From Paramacrobiotus metropolitanus (lineage: Eukaryota; Tardigrada; Eutardigrada; Parachela; Macrobiotidae), in NCBI RefSeq assembly GCF_019649055.1, contig NW_026570297.1:558001-622000 (forward strand): a DNA stretch of 64,000 bases, in the 5' to 3' direction. Every line of letters begins with the position of its first letter. Position 1 is the first letter of the stretch. Under the pieces are notes generated by a model, which had not been told where the DNA came from, ran no database searches, and was given only the letters and a program-made list of their open reading frames with translations. This document shows positions 1 through 11,887 of the stretch, piece by piece. A program made the position numbers and the translations under genes.

Positions 1-13
1 AAATTTATTACAG

Positions 14-802
14 TCTGTGCAAAAGTTGTAAACCGGTGCTGCATTGGCAGGTATGACGCAATCGGCAGTCCAGGAGTGAGCGGCGTAATCGACGGCGTTA
101 TGAAAAAGGGCCAGCAGGCCGAGATAGCCGGGCACAGCCCACAACTCAAGACCGGTATTACCGGCACACAGGTGAAGAACGGTCTCTTGCAATTAAATTT
201 TTGTCTCTTAATTGTCGTATACGAGTACAAGAGACAGCCACAAAATTAATTTTACGCGATCAGTACGGACATTCTTTACGTACCGTATAACCTTTAAAGG
301 TTATACGGTACGTAAAGAACTGCAAATTTGCAGTTTAATCGTTGCTAAAATTATTTCATTCTGTCACCGGATTGTCAGCCGACTACATAATAATTACTAG
401 TTATAATAATGGCGTAATAATAAATCGTCAGTTTTCCTAAAAACTTATTATTACGCCATTATTATAATTAGTATTTATTATGGTAGTCGGCTGACAATCC
501 GGTGACAGAATGAAATAATTTTTAGCAACGATTAAGCAAATTATTACTAACAAATTGTTATTACAATAAATTATTCTAGTAATAAGGTGGTAACAAGTCT
601 GTTGCATGTACTTCGGTAATAATTTCTGTGGTCGGGTTGTTAGATCTCCATTTCGTCCGTTCCCAAAGTGGCAGCCGGGAAGAATACCGATGGGTTGGCA
701 AACGATATAAAAGTGGAGCAGCTGCCGCGCAACACCATCTTCGGTATATTGTTGTCTTATTTGAATCGAAAATACGTGAAAAAAATTGCAGTGCCAAAAT
801 AA
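14..802 (+). CDS. 3' end of an unidentified spliced gene (two exons seen)
   Basis: I do not recognise this protein. Two plus-strand exons can be proposed: 14-171, after a TTATTACAG acceptor and ending CACAG before GTGAAG; and 644-802, after GGGTTGTTAG and ending in TAA. The first is open for 52 codons in one frame and exits in phase 0; the second is entered in phase 0 and runs 52 codons. The joined tail is rich in Gly, Lys and Val in the first exon and has a basic end (LNRKYVKKIAVPK) in the second. The gene would start left of the window. The intron holds a 48-bp palindrome and a fold-back element. The alternative is that 1-180 is coded on the minus strand, which is also open with good codon use. 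No function is proposed. Confidence 0.35.
272..319. repeat. Perfect 48-bp palindrome
   Basis: The left half, starting TTCTTTACGTACCGTATAAC, is followed directly by its exact reverse complement, with no spacer; the centre is TTTAAA. It lies in a proposed intron, just left of a larger fold-back element. Confidence 0.9.
334..535. mobile_element. Fold-back (MITE-like) element
   Basis: Two arms of about 90 bases are inverted copies of each other. The left arm starts TTAATCGTTGCTAAAA and includes GACAATCCGGTGACAG read in reverse; the right arm ends TTTTAGCAACGATTAA. A spacer of about 20 bases separates them. There is no coding capacity and I saw no clear target duplication. It sits in the intron of the proposed first gene. 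Confidence 0.75.
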
Positions 803-1275
803 TCAGCAAAAACATAGGCTTTTAATTTTGGTCACGGTCGACCGGAAAATACCAGTACTCTGTACGTACGTACTCTGAATCAACCGCTTATTTCAGACTA
901 TAGTGCTGGCTTTTCCAGCAAGAACATTTCGGCGGGTAATTTTACAAAGAATGCCGGTTAATTACGAGAAACAAAAAAATTTTTAATTGCGGTAAGTTAT
1001 TTTTAGTTAACTGGAAAATAATTCGTGAAAAAATTTGTTTTTAATTAGTGCAAATTATTTAAAATTAACTGCATATTATTTTTAAATAGTGTAGATTATT
1101 TAGCAACAGCACCCATGAATTTACAAAAAATTTACTGTAGTAACTGATAGCATTATTATTGTTGTTACATGTAATAAATAATTATTAAAATTACTAACTA
1201 TTATCATCAATAATAACTGTTATAAATTTATTATAAATAGAAATGTAATTTATAGTAATATTTATTGATCATTAA
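803..1275. other. AT-rich intergenic stretch
   Basis: Mostly runs of A and T with short TTATTA-type repeats towards the next gene. No coding frame or structured element is supported. Confidence 0.6.
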
Positions 1276-2286
1276 ATGGGAACGGTGTTTTCAGGCGAAG
1301 TCAAGCAGCCGATCGGCCAACACGTCGGTACGCACCAGTGGGACGAAAAAACTGGATTGTATATGCCTTCGGGCGGGGACATGCTGATGCCGGGCGAGTA
1401 CAGCGAGATGGGCGGGACGCCGCTGCGCGAGATGGTCCTCCAGCCCAGCCAGCGCTTCACCGTGCGCGAGGTCACCAGCGAGCCGGTAGTCGGTGGTGTG
1501 GTCGGGAAAGTGCTGCTGCCCAATGTGCCGGTCGACTGGCGTCCGGCTACAGCGGACGCTCCGCAATCGCTCACTGAGACCGGCGACGAGAAGGACCGCG
1601 ATCTGCACACGCCAACCAAAACCGGCGTGAGCCGGGGAACATCGGGTGTGCTCCTCTCCGGCAGCGGCGCGGGTGTCCTGATGATGGGCCGCAGTGGGCT
1701 CTTTGTGCCGGCGCGGGCTGATCAGCATCCCGCCCGGGTGCACTCTTGGGCGGATACGGCATGGGGATGGTATCGTGTCCAGCACGACCTCCTGAAAAAG
1801 CGGGTGAAGCAAGTGGAGAAGGCCCGGCACACCATTGAAGCCCCTTTTTACGAGCTGTACTTGTATTTGTTCTTAATCAATATAGCGCCGCCCTTTCGGG
1901 TGCGGCCACAACCCGAGCTGAAGAACAGAAAAGTGGAAACGAGATATAAGACACCAGACACTACCATCGAGATATTCAACAAGCAGAACGAGCGACAAGT
2001 CCTGCTGATTTCCGAACAGAAACGCCCCAAGTTCGACGAGCCGACGCTGGAGAAGCAGTGGGTGGAGCAGGCGAACAAAGCCGTCCGCACCCGATTATGC
2101 GGTGAAGCCGTATACGGAGTGATTGCTCTTGGTAGCTGGGCCAAACTGTTCGTTTTTGACGCAGCCAGTCTGCAGTCAACCGCGGTGACGGGATGGTTGC
2201 ACATGATGAAACCGGAACTCCGCATCCAGTTCCGCCTCGGACTGGAAAAGCTCTCGGGGCTGAAAATCAATGCTCCCCTGTACTGA
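1276..2286 (+). CDS. Hypothetical protein with PD-(D/E)XK-like core
   Basis: A single uninterrupted 336-codon frame with clearly coding composition (G+C rich against AT-rich flanks). No signal peptide or membrane segment is convincing. The first half (to about residue 160) is Gly/Pro/Thr-rich and unrecognised. Residues 160-185 are basic and helical. Residues 215-300 show the order Pro227-Asp228, then 18 residues later Glu247-x-Lys249 (LLISEQKRP), then a Gln/Arg-rich helix (EKQWVEQANKAVR) and a hydrophobic strand with Gly and Trp. That is the spacing of a PD-(D/E)XK nuclease core. The family match is my inference; the enzyme could be inactive or the likeness accidental. The ATG at 1276 was chosen because the upstream DNA is AT-rich and non-coding. 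Confidence 0.7.
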   Translation: MGTVFSGEVKQPIGQHVGTHQWDEKTGLYMPSGGDMLMPGEYSEMGGTPLREMVLQPSQRFTVREVTSEPVVGGVVGKVLLPNVPVDWRPATADAPQSLTETGDEKDRDLHTPTKTGVSRGTSGVLLSGSGAGVLMMGRSGLFVPARADQHPARVHSWADTAWGWYRVQHDLLKKRVKQVEKARHTIEAPFYELYLYLFLINIAPPFRVRPQPELKNRKVETRYKTPDTTIEIFNKQNERQVLLISEQKRPKFDEPTLEKQWVEQANKAVRTRLCGEAVYGVIALGSWAKLFVFDAASLQSTAVTGWLHMMKPELRIQFRLGLEKLSGLKINAPLY

Positions 2287-3561
2287 CCATGGTGAGCCTA
2301 TTTCTGTTTGATTTTATTCATCAGCAGTCAGTAAAAACAAAAATGTTTGCGCGGGACACTAATTAAAATGATACAATGGTATTCGCTGTATTGACATTGA
2401 TTATGGATTATCTGTGTCCTCAGATGAACGGCAACAGTATGTGGCCTTACCTGACCGGCACGCATCGGCGCTGCGTGTCATCCGTGATCATTCACTTACC
2501 TGTTCCATTGCGCAACCGGCTTTATACCGCCACAATTAACCGGCTGCAGACGCGTTACCTCAAACGTCCCCATCGTCATGCGGCATGCGTTGGTTTATTT
2601 TCAGTTAAATTTAAATTAATTGACTTTTTTCGATCTTCGTGTATGGAAGACAATTGTAACAGTATTGAACCGGTTTTTATTATATGATTATTTTGTGTTT
2701 AGTGTAGGCAATTGTTTCATTTATATGCTTGTCATTTTGCATGATAATTATGCCATTTTTATTATGTAGCTACTTTTTGTTCTGTCGGGTTAAAGTTTTC
2801 TGGTGCACATCAGTTCTCCAGTCGGCATGTGTGGAGTGTCTCATCTTCATGTAAAAACCAGACAAGGGTATTTTAATAATAAAAAATTATAACAGTTTCA
2901 TAATCTATTTCTTGATAATCTCCTAATAATTTTAAAATATGCAGTTTCATAAATTATTTATTTATTATTTATTACAGAGTAATTTTCATGAATTATTATT
3001 ATTGTTATTATATATTATTATCGTTATTGTTACATAGTATTCTAATTATTACTATTATTTAAGTACAGTATTTAGTTTAATACCCGTATTAGTCGAGCGT
3101 ACGCTGTACAGTATTTTAGGCGACTGGAGGAAAATGCGGTAAAAACCGTGTGATAATATATATTACTGTGCGGGCATGATAGACATCGGATATGAGTCGA
3201 ATAATTAAAATACGAGTGTCATTAGAGCAGCCATTGATTTATTAATTATTTTCTATACTATGCTCGCATGGTCAGAGAGTACCGTGTAGATTTAATTCTG
3301 TCTGTTATTTCATGTTTATATTTATGATTAATAATTCACAATGAGAAACATTATCGTCAAAGAAAAACGCAGAACAACAACGACTATAGAATGAAGTTAC
3401 CGGTGTATTATTAGGAAAAACACATGCGACGCTGCATTTTTGCAGCGTTTTCATGCACCCGCGTACAACATTCAGCATCATACAGATAACCTTCTAATTT
3501 CTATATACAGTACCAGTATACCGGTCAAACTGCCACCAAGCCAGATTATTAATTAATTCCT
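2287..3561. other. Intergenic DNA, no supported gene
   Basis: AT-rich from about 2690. A 103-codon frame at 2376-2687 has no family likeness and unremarkable composition, so I do not call it. It may include the 3' untranslated region of the 1276 gene. Confidence 0.5.
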
Positions 3562-3744
3562 TTATCGCCAGCGAGACCAGCGGTTATGATGGTGATGACG
3601 CCGATTATTGCCGGCATAATATCCGTTGTTGTTGAAGCCGGTGTTGTAGTTGGTGGCCATGGTGGGTGTGCCGACGATGACAGCGTTGGGATCCAGGACG
3701 CCCAGGGTGCTGTAACTGCAGCCCGCCAGCGGCAGTGTCGAGCT
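3562..3744 (-). CDS. Terminal exon of an unidentified gene, His-rich tail
   Basis: Read on the minus strand, 60 codons run from a GGTCAG acceptor (3745) to TAA (3562-3564). Nearly every codon ends in C or G, unlike the AT-rich surroundings, which is good evidence for coding. The peptide starts SSTLPLAGCSYSTLGV, is Asn/Gly/Tyr-rich in the middle and ends in RRHHHHNRWSRWR. Such a tail suggests a secreted or structural protein, but no family is recognised. Upstream exons on the minus strand were not located; the P450 also lies on that strand further up but in a separate gene. Confidence 0.5.
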   Translation of the reverse strand, partial: SSTLPLAGCSYSTLGVLDPNAVIVGTPTMATNYNTGFNNNGYYAGNNRRHHHHNRWSRWR

Positions 3745-4721
3745 CTGACCGTATTTGTATATTGATTTTCATTTTATTAAAAAAATTGTTCTATCCTTAT
3801 TTAAAACTATCATTTAATAATGTTTTCTATTTTTGAATTATTTCTTAGTCCACTAGAACAGTGTATTTATTTCATATATTGTAATTATCTACATATTTTT
3901 TATATATTATTGTTACTGTATTGATATTTATGCTGTTTTGTAATTTGGCTATATACTCGTAAATATTTTTCTTATGAATTCCAATGTAAAGACACGATTT
4001 CGACAATCCGGTGGTCAACATGATGAATACGGAAGGTACCAAATAATGCACAAATTATTAATGGGTAATTAGTTTACGGTGATCGATGAGGATAATTCAA
4101 CAGAAATTAGCTATGGCCTACAGAGTACAGTGATTATGGTATTGCTGGTTTTCGGTTAAAACAGCATGAAAATTTATTCCCACAACAACTTCACCGGTAC
4201 ATGTTTCTGTCAGACGGTAACCAATGAATTAAGTACTTATTATTTTCTTCGTATATAATACGTCGCATTTATATATGCATAGAGCGTTTAACTGTGAATT
4301 CTTTGGCTCAATTTCAGCGGCATTCCGGCACGTTTGGCGCCATACGAATCCCGAGTGTTTATTTGCACTGCCCGGTGCGTATTGTTATGGTTTCCCGAAA
4401 TATGCGCACAAGGCTTTATCACGCGCGCATTATTCTTTGCGCTGGTCAGCATTATGTAAGATGGCGTCGCCGCGTTGCCGCATAAACAAAACACTCGCGG
4501 GAATAGCTAAACCGCCTTCTTACCGGACCCCGGCTCATGGAAAACACAGGTTATTAACCGTGAAAAAATTGTCGTTTTCTGGATAAAATTGTTACCGGCA
4601 TATTACATAGCAATTTTTGGTATTTATTATCGCAGAACTAATTATAACTAATGCGCTAAAAATTTACTAGAAAACATAATAATTATTTTAATTAGAGCTG
4701 AATTACACTTCAGTTCGTCAA
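3745..4721. other. AT-rich intergenic DNA
   Basis: Mostly AT-rich. A possible very short plus-strand terminal exon (3992-4046, ending NMMNTEGTK then stop) follows a TGTAAAG acceptor, but it is too short to call. The overlapping frames at 4275-4586 are open on both strands and not convincing. Confidence 0.4.
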
Positions 4722-6798
4722 TTACTTATTAAAAAAACAAAAAGAAATTAATTTTAATAAAATAAAGAAACCATAATAAAAATAGATAGGAAGCCCTCTG
4801 ATGTTTTCGACTAATAAGTCAAACGCGCGGAATAATACACAGAACCGGTGCGGCTGCGTGTCGGCCGTGATGCCGGACGTCGGCGTCAGGTCGATGTCGG
4901 CGGGTGCCACGCCCTCCGGCAGCCGAATGTCGAAGCACTGCACGATGCCGCAAAACCGGATGAACAATTCGGCACGGGCCAACGCTTCACCCAGACAGCG
5001 TCGTCTTCCTGAAAACAAATAAACAAAATAAAGCAAAACCTATTAATTAAAGAATACATTTATGCTTTATAATTATTACAATAAATCTAAATAAAATAGT
5101 AAACAAAAGTTCCCATCGGTAGGCTATCGTGGGAAACACCGCGGATGCGTAGTCCGAACGGCATCAGATACTCCGACCGTCCGACGTCTGCACTTAACGC
5201 CGTCTTTTAAGAAACGCTCCGGGCGGAACCGCTCCGGCTCCTCCCACCAGGCGTCATTATGATGGACGAAGTAGATATTGGCTTGGATAATCGATCCTGT
5301 CGTTAAAAATAGATATAAAAAATAATAATGACAAATATAATAAAATACAATGAATAAATTTAAAAAAGTCATAAAGGTCACGGTTTGGGATACCTTTCGG
5401 GACGTCGTATCCTTCGATCTGGATGTCCTCACGGGCGCAATGGTCCACGCCCATAGGAACGACGCTGGCGTAGCGGTGCACCTCCATGAGGGTGGCCTCG
5501 ACGTAGGGCGTGGCCAGTTTGTCCGAGGGCGTGGCGAATTCCCCGTTGGCGGCGTTAACGTGTCGGTCCAGTTCGGATTGGACGCGCTGCTGGATGTCCG
5601 GGTGCAGCGCCATCATTAGCAAGGCCTGCAACGCAGAAAGTTATAAAGGTCATGAGTTGCTCATTTAATTAGTTTTTGCCCGTTACCGAGCGCAGCGTTG
5701 TGGTCGTCTCGAAACCGGCTTCGAAGAGGTCTCCCAACAGCAGCGGAATTTCAGTCGCTACAAAATTCACAATCATCTACTTTGTAAGTAGATTTATTTT
5801 TAACTATTTTGTACTTGTATATTTAATTTAATTATTACTGAATCACTTGAACTGATGAAAAATTGTTCGCTAACGGTAGTTGCCGTTCTACACAACACCA
5901 CAAGACAAAAATATGTATTTGTAACTATTTTGTACTAGTATATTTAATTTAATTATTCCTGAATCACTTGAACTGATGAAAAATTGTGTGCTATATAACG
6001 GTAATTGTCGTTCTAATTTTTGATTAAATTTTTAATTGCAATAATTATATTATCTTGTTTCAGTCAAATGCTAACTTTTTCGATGGAAAACTAATTTGCC
6101 TCATTAAAAAAAGTCCAAGTTAAGCCTTCGTAATTTCTTCGTAATTTTAGAACAAAATTCGATTAGAACTTTAAGCCATATAAATCTGTAAAGTTCTCAA
6201 TTAAAACTGAATATTTATTTTTTGTAATTAAAATTTTAATGGCCTTAATTAAAGCAATTATCTTGATGTTTATTTACTGCTTAAAGTGGAATCTTGTCAG
6301 CTTTTCACTGCAGAAATATAACTCTAGATCTCCAGAAAATCGGAATTCAGATCGGGTGCAAAGTTATCGAGGTGCTCCTTCATCGGCCGACTGAAGAACG
6401 CATTCAATCCGTGCAAAATCTCCATGAATCGCCGGTACGTTTGCCGAATGGGCGGCACGTGCTGCAGTCCCGGCATCACAATCAGGATAATTTTTTTCAT
6501 AGTAAACTCAAAATTCTTCTTAGTGTACTGCAGGAGCAGACGCAGTTGGGGGTCGTCCATCCCGTAGCGGGCGCCGCGGTGAGGACGCTGGCGATGACGT
6601 TGGCCACGCTGATGCTCAGCGGCACCTTCGTCTCCAACGGCCGCCCCTCCTGCGCCTTCAGAAAGGTCACCAACGCGCCGGCCTCCGCCACGATCTTCTC
6701 CTCCATCCGGAACTTCCCCACGCCGAAATCCCGGAACGTCGACAGGATGAAACGCCGGTGCTCCTTCCGCATTTCGCCGTCAGCGAAAACCACGTGAT
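4722..6798 (-). CDS. Cytochrome P450 (clan 2-like), frame broken, likely pseudogene or assembly-damaged
   Basis: Haem-thiolate monooxygenase, normally membrane-anchored in the ER. Exons in order: 6798-6324 (starts HVVFADGEMRKEHRRF, the C-helix region of CYP2-type enzymes, ends in a stop where a donor is expected); 5757-5687 (I-helix AGFETTTTLRS); 5625-5394 (ExxR as EVHR); 5296-5140 (ERFRPERF, then LMPFG); 5008-4722 (haem loop GRRRCLGE with the cysteine ligand). The last three introns fit GT-AG with matching phase. Odd points: the frame shifts inside the first exon (between VIASVL and GARYGMDDP) and again between FLKDG and RSEYLMPFG; about 30 residues before the I-helix are missing; the N-terminal anchor and PPGP region (about 120 residues) are not found upstream, where an (AT)n tract lies. 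It is certainly a P450; whether it works is doubtful. Confidence 0.8.
5797..6014. repeat. Imperfect tandem duplication, about 95 bases per copy
   Basis: The block TAACTATTTTGTACTTGTAT...CTGAATCACTTGAACTGATG occurs at about 5797-5895 and again at about 5921-6014 with a few changes. It lies in the large intron-like gap of the P450 gene where an exon appears to be missing. Confidence 0.8.
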
Positions 6799-7350
<552 letters not shown>

Positions 7351-7423
7351 TTGTGTATTATACAGCCTGTAATGGAGATTGTTATGAAGTTTTCCGCTCG
7401 GTATCAGCAACTTCAAGTGAGTC

Positions 7424-7711
7424 GTGACTTCGAGGATTACAAGACCATCCGCCAGGATGCTCGGCCAAATAAGCGCTCAGGATCATCTGAAAATAAACGA
7501 CCTTCTGGATGTTCTTACCAAGGAACCGAAAACGGATGCTCAACTCAAGAGGGTGAGCGAAATTCAAACCTTCAAATTTCCGCCCTCTTTCGCATCATAC
7601 GAGTAGCATTTATGCGCGGCAATTATTTACGTTGCTTTGACATTGCAGATCCCGGCCAGCATTCCGCCAGTTCAGACCACGGGACATCCATGCCGCTTTA
7701 TGCTGCGTTAA
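7424..7711 (+). CDS. Unidentified partial gene, two 3' exons
   Basis: A plus-strand exon ending at 7552 before GTGAGC encodes SAQDHLKINDLLDVLTKEPK and then TDAQLKR; it joins in phase 0 to 7649-7711 after a GACATTGCAG acceptor, ending CRFMLR and TAA. Upstream, an exon-like piece at about 7366-7415 (KFSARYQQLQ before GTGAGT) lies in a different frame, so the 5' part is either separated by a missed exon or frameshifted. The peptide is charged and helical; the family is unknown. It could be a fragment of a displaced gene. Confidence 0.35.
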
Positions 7712-9594
7712 ATGCCACTGCGGACTGGCTATCAAGTTTTGTTTCGGTTGTGCAACAATTCCGGCAAGCGCTTGGAATCTGAAACAGACAAACAGTAACA
7801 CCACGGCCACTTCCTGAAAGAGACCAAATGTACATTGTTGACATTAACTGCTGAACCACTGTCGCAGATAAGCAACTGCAGCTGAGCTGCAGCACATTTG
7901 GCGAGCGGCAAAAGGTCACACGCGGTATCTTTGCCTGTTTGGATTATGTAAAAAATCAGATCTAGAGAGTTGAAGTATCGATAAAAATTTTGGGTATCGA
8001 TGACGTTGATGCGTTGACAACAATCCTAGAACTTGGGAGTCTTGTCAAACTAGTACTCTGGCAACACGACCTCTAGTCGATCTGTATTAATTAGGGTTCT
8101 ATGCATGGAAGTATCACAAAAATAATATTCGACAATCATATCAGCTCGAAAATTATTATTCGGCATATCTGTTTCGTGACGAAACTACAGAAAACTAACG
8201 TAAGCGTTTTCTATACTATCACTATAGCTGAACACTGATATTTATCCAACATTTCTGATTGTTTCTCCATAACGTAGATGCTTACCTAGACATGACCTCT
8301 GCTCCGTCGATCATCACTGATTGAAAACAACTGTCCACCGGCTCGAGCTATACTGGTATAGACGGCCTCGTACCCTTCTCACGCGAACTGAGGGAAATGC
8401 TGTACTTGGCTATCTTCATTTGAGTGACCGTGTCAGCAATCCTAATAAGTAACAACTGGATGGGTCGCGGCACGGCGATGATGAATGATTTCGTGAATTT
8501 AGGGATCGAAATAATCTCAGTGTACTGCTTAGATACCACCAAAAAAACAGAAAGCATGGCTGTACCGTAATAGCTGATCTCATCACTAACGCAAATAACG
8601 CATAATGTCTTAACTGTTAAATTAAAATTAATAAGAGGTTATTTCCTAACCAGCAAAACATGGGCGTCGCTGTTACTCGCTCGCACGGAATCATTAACTA
8701 CTCAACGTTGTAGCCACTTCGGCTCAAGCCGGAACAGCAGCAGCGCTAGCCGAGCGGAACAAGACCGAGAAATATCGCAGCATTACCCAAGAGGCCAGAA
8801 TGACTGGTTCTCCCCGTTGGGCTTCGAGACATATGGAACGTTTGGACCTAAATCCACTCACATGGTAAACGTACTTACAGGGTAGATGATTCAGCAGGTA
8901 ACTGGCGATTGGCAAAGCACGAGAAACCGAATTTTTGCGTCAACAGATCAGCATCGAAATCCAGCGAGGAAACGCAGGAGCACCGGCGGCGAATTCAGAC
9001 GAAGTTTTTTCTGTTATTCGACCGCCCTTGTTTATAGATGTACGTGGCTGCATAGCTCGTTGTCTTTCTGTTTGTATAAGATAAGTACTTCGCAATTTTG
9101 TTTACCGACATGCAGTGATAAAGTACAGTACCCGTTTATTTTAGTACACACTGGACAAGGATTACGAGCTACTGCAATGCCTCCAATATACATGCCTCCC
9201 ATAATAGAGTAGTACTAAAGATTGCGCTGGTGCGGCACGATGTTTATGACCCCTCGCTTGTAACAAATATACGGCTGCAAGGTGCTTATTCCCGACGATC
9301 TGGAGAAGGAGATAACTGCACAGATATCAATCATTCAAGTGGTTTAAGTGGAAGCATATGCGGTACATCGTCTTTCCGCTACGTATCGCCGTTTCGGGCA
9401 GTCTTGATTGTGGGACATGGTGACGGTCTTGACAGGCAAATCCGCAAACGCAAACCATTTTCCCCTATTTTCTTAAACGCAGAAACTGTACAATCAACAG
9501 GAGTTGTACACGGTGAAGAATGTAACCGAATGTAACCGAGGAACGCAAAAATAATAATGCAGTAATAAAAAAACAGGAAGACACATCAACACTA
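7712..9594. other. Intergenic DNA, no supported gene
   Basis: Several 60-100 codon frames occur on both strands, none with a recognisable domain, splice structure or coding-like codon use. It separates the P450 region from the F-box array. Confidence 0.5.
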
Positions 9595-11887
9595 TCACAC
9601 GTTGTCAGGGCCGGGCTGGGTAGCAGCTGTATGCATGATACTTTTCTGTATCCGCAGCACATTCGCACGGAACTGAGCAGCCCCACGCACGGCAGAAGCT
9701 CCGAGATAAATGCCGGGTGAAAATTCGTCGTCCAACCAATTGTAATTTTCCGCCACAGAAACCGACTGCAAGCCAGCCAATGCCGATTCTCTGTGCCAAC
9801 GGGAATACACCAACATCCGCAGCTCCTGCAATCGCAACATTACACAGGCACCGGGCCAGGCCCACCGCCGATCGCGGTATTTGGCGATGGTTCTCGCTGA
9901 TACGTAACCACTACCGACGGCTTGACGGGAATACCGAATTAGATCACGATAATCGGCCGCCACTTGCCACAGGATAATTAACGGGATTCTAATCTGCATC
10001 GCCTCGACCACTTCTGCGATGCAGTCCACCGGTGCGTATGCAAAACGTCCCTGCTGACGATCCGCGGCGGCTGTCGTGATGATTAGGGTTCTGGTGGATG
10101 ATGTGACGCACTTGCCCAACGTGAAGGCTAACCGCCGTCTCGTGAAACGGCTGCGGGAGGTGTCCACCTCCAGATAAAGATGTAGCGCGGCAGTAATGAC
10201 CGTAGCAAATACCGTGTCCCAGTCTCGACTGACTTGACGGCATTTCAGCTGCTGATTGACAGGAATGTACGAGAGCGAGTCTAGCACAAGGGCAAGAGGA
10301 AGAACGTGCCAGGGCACAACGCGGTCGTCTTTTATTACGGGAATGTCTTCCTAGGAAGGCATTAAATTAGTAAACCGATGGTAAGGTTTTTCATTAATTG
10401 AAAGATCAACCAAGTATTACACAATAAGGCGGGCTAGCCACAGCAGCAGCATTAATCGGACCATGAGAAGCCGTGCCCGAACATTTCGATTTACATGGAG
10501 AACATGTCGGCGTATAGTCATTTCTATTAAGGTATATATTATTAAGGCTCTCACATATATTTCTCAGGTTTTTCCGAGATTTCGAAGCTTTTTTCGTGTT
10601 TCCTGTATTGCAGTACAAGTACTTATGGAGTGAGTTATGGTTAACGGACAATAAGTATCCGTACCTATTGCTAACCAACATCGTTGGTAGCTTATGTATC
10701 TGTGTTGCCAGTGGTCCAGTACGTACCGACTCAATAACAATACTGAAATATTGCAATTTGGAAATGCTCTTATTGAGAAATGGTAGCGCGCCAGAAAATT
10801 GATCAGTCTAAAAACGAAAATATTCTACCTTAACACTCGGGAAGATCACTTCATCGCAGCCGAGTCTGCGTCGTTTTTGCTTTTTTTGCCCGGCGTCAAC
10901 CTTCAAGTTTTGTCTCTCCGGTTGGTTGTTCAACACACGCTTCACGCGAATGATAAAATCGCTCTGCAGAAGAAATGGTAAACTTTGGTTAAAACTTAAA
11001 ACCAAGCAAGAGAGTGAAGACACGAACAGAGAAAATGCAAAGAAAATTAAGATCGGTTAGTACTTATTAGGCATAACCTATGCTTATGCCGCATAAGCCT
11101 ATGAGATTTAAAAAGGATTCTTTACTGTTATTACTAACTAACAAGTGAATATATATATTTTTTTATATAACTATGCATATTTCAGTAGCTCCACAGAGAC
11201 AGGTAAAACATTACTGTATTACTAGTAAGTACCCACACACTGCGATTCTTCAAATGCCTTTTTCTCGGTCGATATGTAGCGTATCACCAGGGTTTCAGCC
11301 AGCAAACTGGTATGGACAAGTACAGACTTTGTCAAACAACTCCACACTGGACGAAACCCCTTCCTCTCTGTCAGTTTGAACAGTACGGATTCATTTGGAA
11401 TCTTCACTAGATGCTGGCGAAAGCACACATTTTTTCTGGGGTATGGATCACAGTATGTAATGGTATCTGTAGGCAATTTCTTAGTCAGCTGACACAACGG
11501 CTCCGCTCCGCAAATTGTTCCACAGGGTACAACATCCCGAAAATCGTCCCCGTCAGCGTACACCCCCACCAACGCCGATGTACGCTCTTTTTCCCAATAT
11601 GTGTCCTTGACCAGAGCGAGCAGCTGGGCGGAGTACCAGCACCACGGCTGATCAGGTTGACGTTTAAGGAGGACGCGAACAGGCTGACCCACAGGGAGTG
11701 GGTCTAACTTTTGCAACGCTACACAGTTAGCTACAGGGACACGCTCAGCATGGTGATCGGGGTAGTCGAAATCCACGATAAAGTCCCCTCCGTCTGCCAC
11801 CAGATCGACGATCATGCCGTGACGAATCCGTCTGCTGTCGTCAATTACGTCCACAACGCCGTAGCGCCAAACGTTATTTTTGAACAT
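9595..11887 (-). CDS. AF1: Tudor-like/F-box fusion protein
   Basis: Three exons: 11887-11237, 10963-10829, 10350-9595 (513 aa), joined in phase 0 (donors GTGGGT and GTAGAA; acceptors TTCTGCAG and TTCCTAG). Exon 1 starts MFKNNVWRYGVVDV and carries the family repeats (DGGDFIVDF; PDQPWCWYSAQ). Exon 2 is a basic linker (KKQKRRR). Exon 3 carries the F-box from about residue 276 (LPLALVLDSLSYIP...CRQVSRDWD), the part that should bind Skp1 in an SCF ubiquitin ligase, followed by the conserved C-terminal region. The ATG at 11887 was preferred to one 16 codons upstream because all paralogues start there. It is among the most divergent copies. Substrate unknown; nuclear location is inferred from the basic linker. 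Confidence 0.82.

Noticed and set aside
1291-1830. 179-codon minus-strand frame
   Set aside because: Shadow of the plus-strand gene at 1276-2286, which has the better codon use and motif pattern.
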